Origin: an uncultured Cytophagaceae bacterium
GTDB lineage: Bacteria; Bacteroidota; Bacteroidia; Cytophagales; Spirosomataceae
Direction of reading: 5' to 3'
Assembly (NCBI GenBank): GCA_903960725.1
Contig: CAJCBY010000127.1
Span: 1-5,431 of the forward strand
DNA: 5,431 bases
Positions 5,385 to 5,431 of this stretch are shown here, piece by piece (the first letter of the stretch is position 1; every line of letters starts with the position of its first letter). A model generated the notes under the pieces. It saw only the letters and a list, made by a program, of their open reading frames with translations, had not been told where the DNA came from and did not search any database. The translations under genes were made by a program, and so were the position numbers.

Positions 5385-5431
5385 ATGAAAAACAATGTAC
5401 AAATGTTTTTTGCAAAAATGAGCCCCAAATC
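5385..5431 (+). CDS. 5' start of an unidentified gene, cut by window edge
   Basis: An ATG at 5385 opens a frame of 15 complete codons that continues past the edge, beginning MKNNVQMFFAKMSPK. It sits about 28 bases after a good -7 promoter box and behind an AT-rich leader lacking a Shine-Dalgarno sequence, typical of Bacteroidota genes. The short piece contains too little to identify a family. The basic N-terminus followed by a few hydrophobic residues could be the start of an export signal, as in outer-membrane receptors, but this cannot be judged here. It is transcribed divergently from the phosphonate operon, so it may share regulation with it. Confidence 0.5.
   Translation, partial: MKNNVQMFFAKMSPK

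Noticed and set aside
1..5431. CRISPR array, transposon, tRNA, rRNA or defence system
   Set aside because: No regularly spaced repeats, transposase motifs, terminal repeats or RNA gene signatures were seen; the genes all fit phosphonate and phosphate metabolism.

Overview
The window looks like chromosomal DNA of a Bacteroidota bacterium, probably of the Cytophagales type. The reasons are low-to-moderate GC, A-rich leaders without clear Shine-Dalgarno sequences, a match to the Bacteroidetes -7 box (TAnnTTTG) before the right-edge gene, and best recalled family matches to Bacteroidota-type proteins. This placement is an inference, since no database search was possible.

Almost every gene belongs to organophosphonate (C-P bond) metabolism, centred on 2-aminoethylphosphonate (AEP) and its derivatives. 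From right to left on the minus strand, an operon carries a PhnX-like HAD phosphonatase (4455-5150), an FAD-dependent amine oxidoreductase (3305-4462) and a secreted alkaline phosphatase (2256-3308). These genes overlap by 8 and 4 bp. A second minus-strand operon carries a PhnZ-type HD-domain diiron oxygenase (1173-1721) and a membrane transporter that runs off the left edge (1-1176), joined by an ATGA overlap. Between the two operons, on the plus strand, lies phnO (1825-2265), an aminoalkylphosphonate N-acetyltransferase. It diverges from the oxygenase gene and overlaps the phosphatase gene tail-to-tail by 10 bp. At the right edge a new plus-strand gene begins (5385-) behind a 216 bp divergent intergenic region.

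Proposed logic: AP-type phosphatase releases Pi from phosphate esters outside the cytoplasmic membrane. The transporter, which resembles GlpT/UhpT organophosphate:phosphate antiporters at key residues, brings in the phosphonate. The FAD enzyme would oxidise AEP or N-methyl-AEP to phosphonoacetaldehyde, and the HAD enzyme would hydrolyse that to acetaldehyde and Pi, with no PhnW transaminase needed. The HD enzyme would act on 1-hydroxy-AEP, giving glycine and Pi, but its usual hydroxylase partner PhnY is not in the window. PhnO would N-acetylate aminophosphonates. The window therefore appears to pair two chemically different C-P cleavage routes, hydrolytic and oxidative, with a dedicated transporter. 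The individual families are known. The less-described points are the transporter's likely mechanism, a perfect hairpin inside the end of phnO that may terminate the opposing operon, and repeats in the two divergent promoter regions.
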